Origin: Homalodisca vitripennis
Lineage: Eukaryota; Arthropoda; Insecta; Hemiptera; Cicadellidae
Reading direction: 5' to 3'
Assembly (NCBI RefSeq): GCF_021130785.1
Contig: NW_025776240.1
Span: forward strand, 124,001-188,000
Length of the DNA stretch: 64,000 nt
A program made the translations under genes and the position numbers. Shown one piece after another: positions 33,531 to 46,594 of the stretch (position 1 is its first letter; each line of letters begins with the position of its first letter). A model generated the notes under the pieces. The model had not been told where the DNA came from, did not search any database, and worked only from the letters and a program-made list of their open reading frames with translations.

Positions 33531-34704
33531 CTATAATAAGCTTTTGGTATTGTATGTACTTACTTGCTTTATTTTGTAAAAAGCAATCATATAATATTTT
33601 AATATTTCATTGCAACTTATTTATGCACATTTATTTTAAATAGTATTTGTATATAATAATATCATATATGGAGTTTTCTTAACACCTTGCCTGCCACCAT
33701 AAGAGATTCTCGAGATTCCTGGATTGCCAACTTGTGCAGTCGTGTTTTTGATTGTGAAATTAGTTTAGGACTATTGGTACTGGTTAATAAAATTGATTTT
33801 CAAAAAACATATGTTAAGGGGATGGGGGGTTAACTTAGACCCGATCGGGTCGGCAACAATATTTTTCAACGAAAATTGCCTTTAAAAAATTTTTGCCGAC
33901 CCGATTGGACCGACGTTTAAATTTCAGTCGACCGTGATATTTTACTTTATACTACTGTGATGACAGAGTGTGCGTGCACTGGCTGACTAGCGCCAGCTGT
34001 TACCAGACACCAGCTGGTGCCAGACACAGTCCCTCACTCGTCCCCCACTCCTTTTCCTTGCCGCTTACAGCTGTAACACGGGTTGTTTCGCGTCTATCCG
34101 TGTGCGTAGGCATTATTGTAATTGTGTTACTGTAACAACTGTAACAAATCGGGTTAGGAATGTTGTAATGTGTTGTAATTATTGTTAGTTGAGAAAATAT
34201 ATTTTTAATTTATAATTGTTTAAAAATACTTCCCTCAAGTCACGACCGCCTGAGTTATAGTCACTTGTAAATTTGGAATTTTTGATTTTGTAAGTAGATT
34301 GAATTGTTATAAAAAATATATTTCAAATTTTAATAAATTTTGCATTTATTTATATTTTTTAATGGTTAGGGAATGTATTACATACACCAATCTCTTATTT
34401 CAAGTAATGATTCTAAATAATAAAATCTCTTTGAGATTTTACATATGCATTTTGTAGCGTGTTCCTTGCTGCCAATGTGATTAAATTTATTATTGCTATA
34501 CAAGAAATTTTATAACAAATGCAAGTAATATGTATAAAACCATAGATAATGGAACTTTGAAATATAGCGAAGTTATGGTTTACCTAATCGAGATTACTTA
34601 AGTATCTCGTAGTCTTGTGACATATTTTTTTGCCTTCGCGTTTGTTTCGTAAACCATGGGTAATAACTGGTACTAGTATGATGGTTCGCAGCTCATTCTT
34701 GAAC
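33531..34704. other. Spacer with a large hairpin and a GC-richer patch
   Basis: CCGATCGGGTCGGCAA (33841-33856) pairs at 15 of 16 positions with 33893-33908 across a 36-nt loop. A GC-richer patch at about 33960-34110 contains a short direct repeat, CAGCTGTTACCAGACAC then CAGCTGGTGCCAGACAC. No gene is recognised. Confidence 0.5.
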
Positions 34705-34795
34705 TGCTGCAAGGCATCATTTACACAATGTTAATGTCCTGCAGTGGATCGTATTTATACCTGCTCGCTCTCCTGATCTCATTTCGTAGGTTTTT
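34705..34795 (+). pseudogene. Possible relic of a Tc1-like transposase C-terminus
   Basis: One frame reads NVLQW, a few residues, then PARSPDLIS. This resembles the conserved VLQWPARSPDL(N/S)P stretch around the third catalytic residue of Tc1/mariner transposases. Only some 30 codons are interpretable and no TIR was found, so the call rests on one motif. Confidence 0.3.
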
Positions 34796-37320
34796 CTTTT
34801 CTTTTTTTGTTTCTTTTTTTGGACTCGGATTACAGTTAGTCTTCAATACATCTGAGTAGGACGAGGAATTTCTTGTTGATAGGATTGATCACATACCTTC
34901 TGAAAGGCTTTGTCTTTCAACTTAATGCTGTGGTTCTCTAGTTCCAGAGGTTGTCATAAACACTGAGTTTGTCTCTTAAAAACCTTTAGTATAATAAACT
35001 AAAATGCTACTGGCATAAATAAAGTTCCTCTTGGAAGGGCTAGTCCGATGTTGTTACATATGTGAGAAAATGAAATAATAAATATGGAGGCAATGTAACA
35101 TGAAAAATTTAAAAAGCTTATTTAATCATAATAATTACAAAAAGACAGAAAACTAGTTTTGAACAGAATAAACGAAATTGTTGGTTTTATAACAAAAACA
35201 GTTACTGAGAACATTGGACAACAGATTGATATTATACATCATAGGTATAAATCTCATAATAAAAAAGATGTAAAACCTCCTAGGATATGAGGTGAGGTGT
35301 TGTGGTTTGTGTAATGGAGACCAGACCATGGTTTATCTCTTAAGTACAGAGCGGTTATAAATTTGTTCACAGCTGGTTTGCCTCCATCTTTTCAGTTTTA
35401 TGTTTGCCTGAAAACGACATTTACAGCGGCAGTAAAAATGACATGTTACTACATTTTAGTATAAAACTGTAATCATGCTATGTTACGAATTCCAACACTG
35501 CAATTTCACATATAATATTGAGTATAGAAAGAAAAATTATTCGAACATTACATGTATATTTAAAACTTGGTATTAGTTTGAACAGATTTCTTCTAGAAAA
35601 ACCTTAGTAACGTTGTGCAAGTTAGGCTAATTGATACATCATCTTTCCTCTATCGTGAGTGTCAACCTTTAATAGAAACTAGATTAAAGTCTGAGAAACT
35701 TAAACTATTTAAATTGACATTTTATTATAGTTTGTATTACATGAGACTGCTTACTTATACATATTTGTGATTTCAAGATTTTGAAAGTTATTCAAACCTC
35801 TTAACGCAGTGTTACACATTTTGTAACATCAAGTGTCCGAAATGAAATTAATATTCCAAACCCTCCACCATCAACTACACATTTTACTTATATATGTTTC
35901 CACATGTCAAGTTGCCGACTATAGTTAATATTGTTAGTTGCCTAGCAGTATTGATTTATTTAATATTTAAAAATTAATTGCCACTGCAGAGTACTGTGAA
36001 TATTATGCTTTGTGAATTAATAATTGAGTTTGAATATTTAATAAAATAGTAATTCATAATATTCTAAAACTTCAAACCTCAGACTGAGTTAGAATATGTA
36101 TGTTGCATTCCCGGAATCTTCCCGTCAAAACGGTTAGGAGCTCACAAGTCAATATTTATCTTTGCTATAAGTGCTCTGAAGAGGTTTTGCTTCATTTTCA
36201 ACAAACTGAAATTATTAAGGGAGTAATCTATCAACGTTGTTTTCCATCATCTTCAGTTACATTTTGACAGATCCTAAACCTCACTAAATAAATTCAGTGC
36301 TCGCAATAGCTTTCGTAAATTTTTGGCAGAAGCTTGAAATTTTCAAGCAGTATTTTTAATATTATAATACAAAATCAATTTACCGGCGGATTCGCAAATA
36401 ATCTCTTTCTTAACAACTTGTGAATCAAAATAAAGAATTTTTGAATGTATACGAAACACTTATTTACCAATACAGATACACTGTGGCCGAAATGACGGGT
36501 ATGTGCTAGTTAATTAATTATTTCCAACAGCTTTTATTTTCCTAAATGTAAAAGAAGAATATAAGCTCATAGAAGAAATTAACAATTGTAGGTAATTAAA
36601 CGGTAGTAGTTAATTAATTAAGTACGGTTAAGTAAACTATATTTGTTATTCTAAGTATTAAGCAAGAAATGAATTTGAAAAGTTTTATTAAGTTACGATG
36701 TTATTAGGGCGCATTCTTGCGTTAGTACACTTCCTACCTCACCGAAACTGTTCGAACATTACTATGAAATATAAATAAATAAATAAAATAAAAATTATTA
36801 TGTGGTAATATATATATCAGGAAAGATGTCATCCGTATACTTTAAACTTTGCACGACTACATTTCTACTGTCAAGAGTATGTTATATAATGGTGGATGCC
36901 TAACCATAAAATATGGCTGAATGAAATTGTTATATACAGTTTGTGTATGGCTGTTTGTTGCTTGCCTGTCCATTTCTCTTCAGAGAACTAAATAATCGTA
37001 TGTTAAAAATTACAAATTTGGCATGCAAACTCAGCGAAGCCTGTTACGCGACATGTCGTGATTGATTACATATATTGTGGGAAGAGTTGATTTCAGTGCA
37101 AATGAATCCTTTTACTTCACAGGATTTGAGTAAAGTTATTGAACACTTTTACACCGGTCTTAAGGATATAACCGATGCTAAAGAAAAAAACCACAGAGTA
37201 AATTCATTTTAAAACAAACTTGAGTACAAGCGAATTGTATTTGAACATGTGGCATGAGTAACACACGTAGCTATTGATTTAAAATTTTGCGAAGCCAGAT
37301 TGCGAGACACTTGGAGTGCC
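34796..37320. other. AT-rich intergenic sequence
   Basis: No gene is supported. At 37013-37043 a stretch, GCATGCAAACTCAGCGAAGC, resembles the one at about 41438-41470, so a fragment of that repeat family probably lies here. Confidence 0.4.
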
Positions 37321-37325
37321 ACACA

Positions 37326-37412
<87 letters not shown>
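37321..37412. repeat. (AC)n microsatellite
   Basis: About 92 bp of AC dinucleotide with one interruption near 37329. Confidence 0.97.
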
Positions 37413-37416
<4 letters not shown>

Positions 37417-40400
37417 CTGGTATGCATGTAGTGGATTTAGTTTATATTTATTTTAATGTTAAATTATTTAAGATATTGTTGATTATTTTTTATGTTTACG
37501 CATGTTACTGATTATTTATCTTTTCTTGCATGTTGCTAATTATTTATTGTTACTTTTGCATGAGTCAAATTTTGTTATCACTTAGTTGTTATTTAGTTCT
37601 TATTATACACCACACATTTATTGCTTATGATTCGTTTTTATATTTAACTATTTATTATTGTTTTTTTTTACCTTATCGTTGATTATTTGTTAACTTATAT
37701 TTCTTACTAATTCGCTGTTTTTTTATTACTTATTTTAACACTGTTTGTTATTTAATTATATTTGTATACATTATATTAGTGCTATTAATAATTTATACCC
37801 TTTTAAACTCTTGTTACATGTACAAGTGGTGTAATTCCGTTGGAAGAATAAATAAATAAACCTTTTAAAACGATAAAATTGGCTGGAATTTGTTGAATGT
37901 TCGAAAATTCACTAAATAAAAACCAATTTAGAATACTTTTTTTAAATAAAATTGTCACAAGAAGTTTTAAATATTAAAACCTATAGAAATAATAGGTTAT
38001 GTAACAATTTAAAAGTGGTGGAAGTAGATTCTAATTCCTATCCATTAGACTAATAATTAAAAACATAGAACAAATGTAATATAATACATTGTTGTGCTCA
38101 TGTTAGTTGTTTATATAATTTCATTCGTACTCTGTTACGTACTGTTTAAATATTTTTATCTTGTATAAACTCCCAGTTAAACCGGAGAGTAAGTAGGCAG
38201 TCTGTTTGGGGACCATATTAAGCACAGTCTTCATATAGGTAATCATGAGAAGATAGATTTAGCTCCTGAATCAATAGGTTCCAATCAGGAGTTTCAATTT
38301 ACAACAAAAGTTATAAAAAGTAACTTTCTAGCCCATTGGGTTGAAAACTTGGAGACAGAAAGTTAAACCCTGTCTCAGTGAACACGATAGAAGTGAGTTT
38401 GTGACAAAATGTACCGAAATTCATATTGTGATATGACCAATAATATAATTGTGTAATTGTTTCTTAGATGTTTACGAGTGATTTATTCCATATTATTTAG
38501 TCTAGTTTTTTTTATATACCATGCCTCAATATGATACGCTGCTCATACATCTCTCGTAATAACATAAAATATGACTGTAAAGTATAAATAATATTCCCAA
38601 AGTTTTAATTTTTGCAGCCACCTAATTATTTATATTTCAGGCATCTAAATCTGTATATTTCTTATAAATGTTCATTTTGGACTACCTTGGATTAATTCAT
38701 TAAGTGGTTATTTTATTAAATACTGTAATACAATTAGAACTTTGGATTGTTTATTAACTACAAACGTATTTGGTGTATTTTGAGAATTCCTTTATTACTT
38801 TTAAGGCAAAAAAGCGTTAAGGAATATAATATTTTAGCTGCACGTCAGTAACAGTATAACTGAAGAGTATATATCGAGAATAAATTGAGCTACACATTTT
38901 TCCTATTTTTAGGGTCTGATTGAACGTTTAAGTAGCCTGACTATCCACAGATTATGTAGAGAACGATTTAATGTGTAGATTTTTTATTTTGTATGAAACT
39001 TTATTTCTACATAGTCAAAAATGGGTTCATTGATGTTACACGCTGTATCTATCACAAAAAGTGTATATAGCAAGAAAATAACAGTAGGTTTCGACTTTTT
39101 TATAAATTTAATACTATACCGAAAATTTAAATTTAATATTTAATAAATTAAGGATTGAACAAGTTATATTTGGTTTGAAATTCACTTTCATTATTAATTT
39201 TAAATTTCGTATCAGAAGTCGACGCATTTTATTTGTACCTCACGATTGTACTACTATACGCGTTGCTTCCAAGCATAACATTCATAACATTTAAATTCGT
39301 CTTTTTGTATTAAAAGTGTTGTATGCGCTTAGCAATTGCCGTCGATTTTTTAAAATAAAATTGTAAACTAGAGATTTCCATTTTATTGAAATGATGATTC
39401 TTTGCGAAATCCGCCTTTAAATACAATCACAAGCTATTATCTTTTATCACAGTTACGTACATTTTGTATCGTGTGTGACTTACACAAGAAACTCATTAAT
39501 GCAAAATATACAATCCACGTGGTGACCTTTCACAATGGGTAATGATCAAGAACTAAAATTGTAAGTGAATTGCCGCCGATTGTATGATTGGATGAAACTG
39601 TCTTCTGCAACAATTCGCCAAGTAGTTGAGAAGCGCTGACGTAGTGAGAGAAAATAATCAAACGTACTGTATGTATGACGTAATATGATTAATACCCATA
39701 ATTGTATTTCTTCACAATTGCAGTACTGTCAACTCTATAAAATATTTTTTGTAACCCTCAGATAAGTATTTCATTCAACTAATCCGTATATCAGAAAAGG
39801 CATTTTAAGTTATTGATTGTTTAAGCCTGAATTCGAGAGGAAAACGATTTCTTTATGTAAAGATTTCAGCAACTTAAATATTAATGCAAGATTGCATGCC
39901 ATTTGGTTAGATATTTTATACAATTCCAGTTGTTTTAATTTGCATGAGGCTTTTTGTGTTAATATAGGGAGAAAACCAAAGTGGTTTCATATTTCGAAAA
40001 TTTCAGTTAGGATGCAATTCTGTACAAAACTAAATGCTTTCGAGCGTTCATATATTTTTGTCAGTTGGCTACTTTCCTACAATCAATGAACACAATAATT
40101 TCTAAAAAAAGTGTCATTATGAGTCATATAACCTAACTATTGCAAAATTTCACAATAAATTGTTGAAAAATTTTGAAATTTTAATTTCCAAACAATGACT
40201 AAATTGCACTAATAAAGTGTGCTCCATGGTACCTAATGAGACAATGAAAATTCTTTTTTTATCTAGATTGCCCTTGATTTTGTTATTAGGTGTCTCTGGT
40301 ATCGAAACGATTTCACAAATTTATTTTGAACTTTATATGTGTCACCTCAATATTTTCAACGCAATATCACCAAATTATTATATCATTGTGATTAATACAT

Positions 40401-40915
40401 TAACATATAATAAATTACAAGGCCTGGTGGGTACAATTCTATAACTTCAATGTTATTTGTTTGAAAGATTAATTAAAAAAATAAGTTATTAGAAATTCGA
40501 ATAAAATATTAAATAAAATTTAATAACAGTTACAAGGAAATCAGTAAAGGCCGACAGTTGAGTAAGTGAAACAAATTTACTGAGTACCGGGTTGGGGATA
40601 TTAGATTACAGGAATATGAAACTCAAGTAAGTTTTCAATCACATTACCTTTGAGGAGTTCCTTATTTAGTAATTGAATAAAAATTATTGAATTCCAATAA
40701 TGTACACTTCTTGAAATATTGGATGAAGTTATATATACATACTTATTACTAAACAGATAACCCGATCATTAATTTTAATTATTTTAAATATTTATTATTG
40801 TATTATCGTATTGATACTATACAAACTAAAGGTCCTACTATAGGATACGTTTAATAAAAATAGTAAACGAGGAGTAGAACAGTTTACATGGAGATTAGTT
40901 ATATTGCTATTCTTG
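37413..40915. other. AT-rich intergenic sequence
   Basis: No supported gene. The frames at 39817-40089 and 40217-40444 lack recognisable motifs. Confidence 0.4.
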
Positions 40916-41470
40916 TCTGAGCGTTAGCAACGATTTTCAGTCTGATTATTTTTGTATGTATGTTCTCACGATGGCTTGAGAACAAACTACAAATAGACTT
41001 GAAATTCTGCATTAGGCATATTATGTATAACCAATAAAATTGATTATAATTAACTACATGTAATTTGACTGAGCGTTAGCGAACATTGGTCGTATAGTTA
41101 ACCATGATTGTAACGTTAATATAAAAGTTTTTTTAAAGAAACTGAGTAAAATCATATGGATTTCACCATTTTACATTGTAAACCATGTAACGAAATGAAA
41201 TTAGCAATAAACTTGAAATTGTGCATTAGGCATCAGTTATGTATAATCAACATGAAGTGCATTTCACTACATGTGATTTGGCTGAGCGTTAGCGAACATT
41301 TTTTCATTGGTCACATAGTTAACCATGATTGCAACGTCAAAATAAATACATTTCTTAAACAATCTGGGTAAAATTATATGGATTTACCCATTAGACATAG
41401 TAAACCATTTAACAAAATGAAATTAGCAATAAACTTGAAATTTTGCAGCAAACTCAGAAAAGCCTGCAAA
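40916..41470. repeat. Degenerate tandem repeat, about 215-220 bp unit
   Basis: The landmark CTTGAAATT(C/G/T)TGCA recurs at about 41001, 41215 and 41437. CTGAGCGTTAGC recurs at about 40918, 41070 and 41283, and GTTAACCATGATTG at about 41097 and 41317. At least two full copies and partial flanking ones are present. The family may extend to 37013 and 53021. Confidence 0.75.
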
Positions 41471-44113
41471 AGTTTTCAAAAGGGTATAATAAAAATAACA
41501 CAGTAAACAAACAAGTCTAATTAATGTTTATCATTGAGCAGCATTCATACGATTTTTGGAATAAATCTTTTAATTTTTTTTTTAATGATATGGCATTAAA
41601 AATACAACCCTAACTTTTCTTCCTTCTACTATCAACTCCAATTTTTAACATCATATTATTAATTAAATAACTTTCAATCCCGGTCGATAACTTGTGAATT
41701 GATCAATTATTCTCGCCAGGCGTCTACCAGTGCCACAGTGGGGTATTTGGCAATGTTATTTGGAAAAAGTCATTTTATGAATATTACGGGAGTTAAAACG
41801 TAAATATGTTTTTTAATACACAAATAGTCAAATATGTGTGCTGCACCTCTTTTATTGTAATGGAATTGTCCATTGGGTATCCACACCACAGGAAATTCTA
41901 CTGATCGTCTAGTCAAGGATTTTCGCTGATCAAACACCTGCATGACCAACATGTATGGGAGATCATTATTTCAGAGAAGTTTAATTTAATCCTGTAACCA
42001 CAATGGATTATGTTTTTGCAGGCAATTAGAATTACTTATAGGTACATGAAGTTATAACTAAATTAAATATTGGATTTTGTAGCTTATCAAAATTGTAGTG
42101 TTATTCAAAGTTTAATTATCTCATAAATAAAAAATAAAATTAGTTTTGTTGTACGGAGTTTCCCTGGAAACGTTTTAGGCTGGTATATGAGACAAATCGT
42201 TTAGTTTTTACTATACAATGTTTCGTTGCAGATTGCCTTATAAAGGGACTATCTACGGGAAAAAATTGTCATATTGACGCGAAATATCTTTGTACTTTTT
42301 GCATATATTTCATGTACACTCAAAGTATGTTCGTCTTTTTATTAATTTAATATGTAATAAAATATAACAATTAAATGTTTTATTTTTAATTTCTTAATTA
42401 CTTATCATAATCTGTGTTAATGGTATCAAACATATGAAGGAAGGAAATTGCGTTTGATTTAAATTGCGATTATTATTACAAACAGGTACAGTTTTACAGC
42501 ACAGCTTCTCTTAGCAAATTTCTCGTACTAACTTGCAGTATTTTCATTCCAAAATTAAAAAACCTGTAGCGTATTGAGTGTGATAAATACTAAGTTGGTA
42601 ATGTACCCATATTAATATTTAATGTCTGCACCAGTTATGTTGGCAGTATGTATTGTCAGGCGATGTATCATACGATGTAGTCTGATACGAATAAAGAATG
42701 CTCATAGGCTGCTCTCCCGTGACGTCACATCACGCCACTACCCTACAACCAACTGTCCAAGCTGGCTAGCCACGAATCCACCACCAGACACCGTCATGTA
42801 AACGTCCCTGTCCCGTCCGTTCATTTATGAGCGGTCTTAGAGCAATGGTACTCTAAATGTAACGTCTTATTATTTATCCCGACCCATATAGTGTACAGTG
42901 ACGACCCGCATATCATCAACATGGACGACCCGCATCCATTATTACATGTACAATGGACCATCTGAACTATGAAACATGATAACTGCCCTCTAGAGTCATG
43001 TTTGACTATTCTTTTGAAGAAGATATATAAATGTAAAATATACAGGAAATATATGAGCCTTTACAGTGTAATTGTATTATGAAACTATGAAGATATTTAT
43101 TTTTATATGGCCAAATATACACATTTTACTTTTATAACTTTATTATTGCATTTTATTTTTTTCTGTATTTATAGAAATTTTAAGAAATCCCATGTTCTTT
43201 ATTAAAAAGCGTAGCGCCATAATTTGTAAAGTCGGGTACTGGTTTTAATACTAGAATATTTTATCTACCACACAAGTCTTCTTTATTATTAACAATTCAT
43301 TCCTTTAATATCATCAAATACTTATTAATCACAAGATCGCATTGTGTTTGAACACGGATTATTATATTTTTTAATTGAGTACAAAAATAACATTAACTTT
43401 TCAAATCAATGTACAGATAATTTAAGTATTTTTAGGTATGAAAACGTTGAAAGAAACATTTTAATTTCCATGAATAAGTTTTAAATTTTCATGTTTTTAA
43501 AACTAAATTCTTTCTAATATTATTGATAAGAAGTGTAATTTTAATATATAATATTATAAATGGTAGTGTATAATTTAGTTATAATGTTTATATAGACTAT
43601 TGTGTTACAGTTTTCATGTTAAATATTATCAACAATCTCGTGTCTTACATTTTACTATTCCTTTTATAACGTACAACTCACTTTTTTACTGTGGAATTTT
43701 AAAGGAACATTCTAGAAATCTCATTTTAAGAATATTATAGGACTTGAAAGAATTATGATTGTCATGATAATTGGTTTTAATCTAATTATCTCAAAATCCT
43801 TGCGGGAAAAACTATCATTCTGGGTCGTTGTGTATATTACAGCAGAATATGCTAAATATCTAAAAAAACCTATATGACATTGGAGGGACACTGTTTAGTG
43901 GCCAACATAATTATCGAACCTTTTTTACTAATGAGATAATTTTTTCCGGGTAATTCAGGCAAATACCTCACTGTGCGGTGACACCTCTCACACAATAAAC
44001 AGTTCGGAGTGGAGATGAGACCGAAGCTGGTCACCTTTCTCTCTGACACATAAAAAGCTATTTACTCTCTCATTCTACTGTTTTCGGTCATTATTATCGT
44101 TTGTGTATCGATC
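41471..44113. other. AT-rich intergenic sequence with a GC-richer patch at about 42655-42960
   Basis: The patch includes the palindrome TGACGTCA (42720-42727, a CRE-like site) and the direct repeat GACGACCCGCAT at about 42901 and 42925. It may be a promoter or a degraded element. No reading frame in the region shows a known domain. Confidence 0.35.
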
Positions 44114-44121
44114 ATAGTAGT

Positions 44122-44999
44122 TAGTGTTGGGCTAAACGACTAGTCGACTACCGGTTTATTTGACTAGTGCCCAAAGTAGTCGATTAGTCGGTTGTTTTGA
44201 CTAGTCTTATTTGAACCACTGGTTGTTAGTAACATGCATTGCGATTTCAATGTATTGCAGCGGTTTTCTAGAGCTTATATTCGAGAAATCGATGAACAGT
44301 AAATTTATTCAACTGACGGTTAGTTATGTATACATTACAGTATAGAGTAAACTTGTTCATTTGCTATTAATGATACCTTTCAGATATCAATACAGTAGAC
44401 CTAAATTAATCGACTAGTTTAATTCAGTATAGATCTTGTTGTTCTTCTACCTGTCAAAGATTATCATTCAATAATTAAAAGTATAAATTAGGAATTTTAA
44501 TGGAAGTGTTTAAGTTTTGTAACACTGTACTTGTATTTGACAATATTAAATTAATTACAAAACACCTAAGTAATTTACAGAAGCCTACATAATTTATTTG
44601 AATTATATTATTCGTACTGAGTATTAGAATACACAAACTTAATTTTATTAACATTTCGTGGCACAAGTCTAATCCTTCTATCATTTGCTACTTGTTCGGC
44701 TACTTGAAAAAATCTTTTAGAAGAAACTGGCATGGCTAGCAAGCACTCATACATTTTCGTAAGTAATAAGTAATCTGAAATAACATCTTTTTAATTTTTT
44801 CATAGTATGGGAGAGGGTTTTTAATCTATCAGCTAAAGGTAGTTATAAATGTTATTGAACTATAAGAGCAAATACGACTGAAATATATAATTATTCATTT
44901 ATTCCATTCGACTACTTTAACGACTAGTCTAGTCGGTTTTTGAATGTAGTCGAATAGTCACTAGTCGGTTGTAAAAAGTAATCAACAGTCCCATCACTT
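44122..44999 (-). mobile_element. Internally deleted hAT-superfamily transposon
   Basis: The element starts TAGTGTTGGG and its other end reads AAGTGATGGG in reverse complement, a hAT-like imperfect TIR. Flanks ATAGTAGT (44114-44121) and GTAGTAGT (45000-45007) match at 7 of 8 bases, the 8-bp duplication expected of hAT. GACTAGT/CGACTAGTCG motifs crowd both subterminal zones. Only a C-terminal scrap of transposase is left inside, so it could move only with help in trans. Confidence 0.75.
44614..44769 (-). pseudogene. hAT transposase C-terminal dimerisation domain fragment
   Basis: The minus strand reads about 52 codons including ECLLAMPVSSKRFFQVAEQV and NDRRIRLVPRNVNKIKFV. These match the hATC dimerisation signature (L.(I/M)P.SS..(R)xFS..G....RR.RL.P.NV). 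The catalytic part is missing. The usual Ser/Glu-Arg of the SSxxSER core is altered. Confidence 0.7.
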
Positions 45000-45007
45000 G
45001 TAGTAGT

Positions 45008-46594
45008 GACGTTTACAGTGATTATTTTACTATTTTGGTGTACTTGTCACGTATGGTTGTTATCAATTTGCAGAGCTGTAGTTATGGCTTCCCATTTATT
45101 AAAAATTATTAAATTATGAGTGTAGTTCTCACGTTTAGATAATTAAGTGATTTCACATAACGTCAAAAGTACTCAACACGTGTCACGAGCTCCTAAAAAC
45201 AACTTCTATTGTGTCATGTACAAATTATTCTTATACACTTATTAATTTTTATTTATTATTTATTAATTTGTTTATAATCAAAACATGCTATGATACAAAC
45301 ATTAATTCCGAAAAATACTTACTTCTAAATAAAAGTTTAAACAACAAAAAGTTTAAAGCTTTTTGAAAGCAACTCTATAGAGCAATATCTAACAAGTATA
45401 GAGTGAGGTTGAAACAGAACAGCGCAAACAGATAAATGGAAATATAATCTGTTCAGTATTTGTAGCTACACGTTTCGAATATCCCTATACAACGCATGAT
45501 ATGAATCAATTTCAGGTAATAACGTTTCTTTCATCAAGTTGTGATATTTTTAATAAATATTACTCCAAAAATATTTGTATATAATACGTGAAATATTGTA
45601 GAAATCGTTTTAATTTGCTACATTATTAAAGTTAATAGCCACATATACAACTAGATGTCACAACTATATTGGAGAATAAAGCGTACAAATTTAGAGCACA
45701 TTAATGACGACGTAAACAAACTTAAGTGAAATGAATCTGAAAAAGAATACTTTGGAGGCAGAGTTCAAAGGAAAGAGGAATAGTGAGTGAGTGAGTGGAT
45801 GAGTTGGGATATAGAGAGGGTGATATAGGATGGAGGGGAAAGAATGTTCCTCATAAATAGTTTTTGAGAAAATGTTCACTTTAAATGATAACATACACAT
45901 TTTGGGCTCTATCTTGCTTGGATATTGCTGTTTTATTCATTAACAAATGACCTTGTTTGTCTTTAAATTTGTTATTTTCGTATTTTGAACATCTGCTGTT
46001 GTCTGGCATGGAAATACAAGGATTGATTTATTGTAATTTATGTTAGGGAACTTGCCCTTTATGTCATCACCCCTTATCTAATAGACATTTTTAAATTTTT
46101 ACCAAACACAATTATGGTAAATTTGATTAAGTATTATTTATATTTTAAATTTACAAAACATAGTGAAATTTCGTGTGCTAAAATATTTTAAAATATCCAC
46201 CTGCAAATATATAGTATTAATTTACAAAGCAGCCGAGCTCTGAAACAAAGATAAACGTGCTACAAGCCCAAATGATATTCTTGAAATAAAAAAAAAACAT
46301 TATAGTCTTTAAAGAATGTTCGCAACTCTCTGGTACTGTCAGTTTTGGACCTCCACGAAAACCAGATCACTTGACTGGCTAACGGCTTCATTGTAGGAAT
46401 TTTACTAAGGAAAAGGTATATATATATATTTTATTTTTCTTTGTCTTTAATTTAAATGCACACCTTTCTTTCTTATGGGTTTGTTAATTATTAGTTTTAG
46501 AATATAAGCCTATTTTACTGAACTAGTAAGTGCTGAAAATTGTTCATCAGAATCATTAACGCAAAATGCAAATGTTACAGAGTGTACTTCGTAT
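45008..46594. other. AT-rich intergenic sequence
   Basis: A short (GAGT)n run lies at about 45782-45798. Otherwise nothing is recognised. Confidence 0.4.

Noticed and set aside
39817..40444. Two plus-strand frames of 90 and 75 codons
   Set aside because: Composition follows the AT-rich background and no domain is recognisable.
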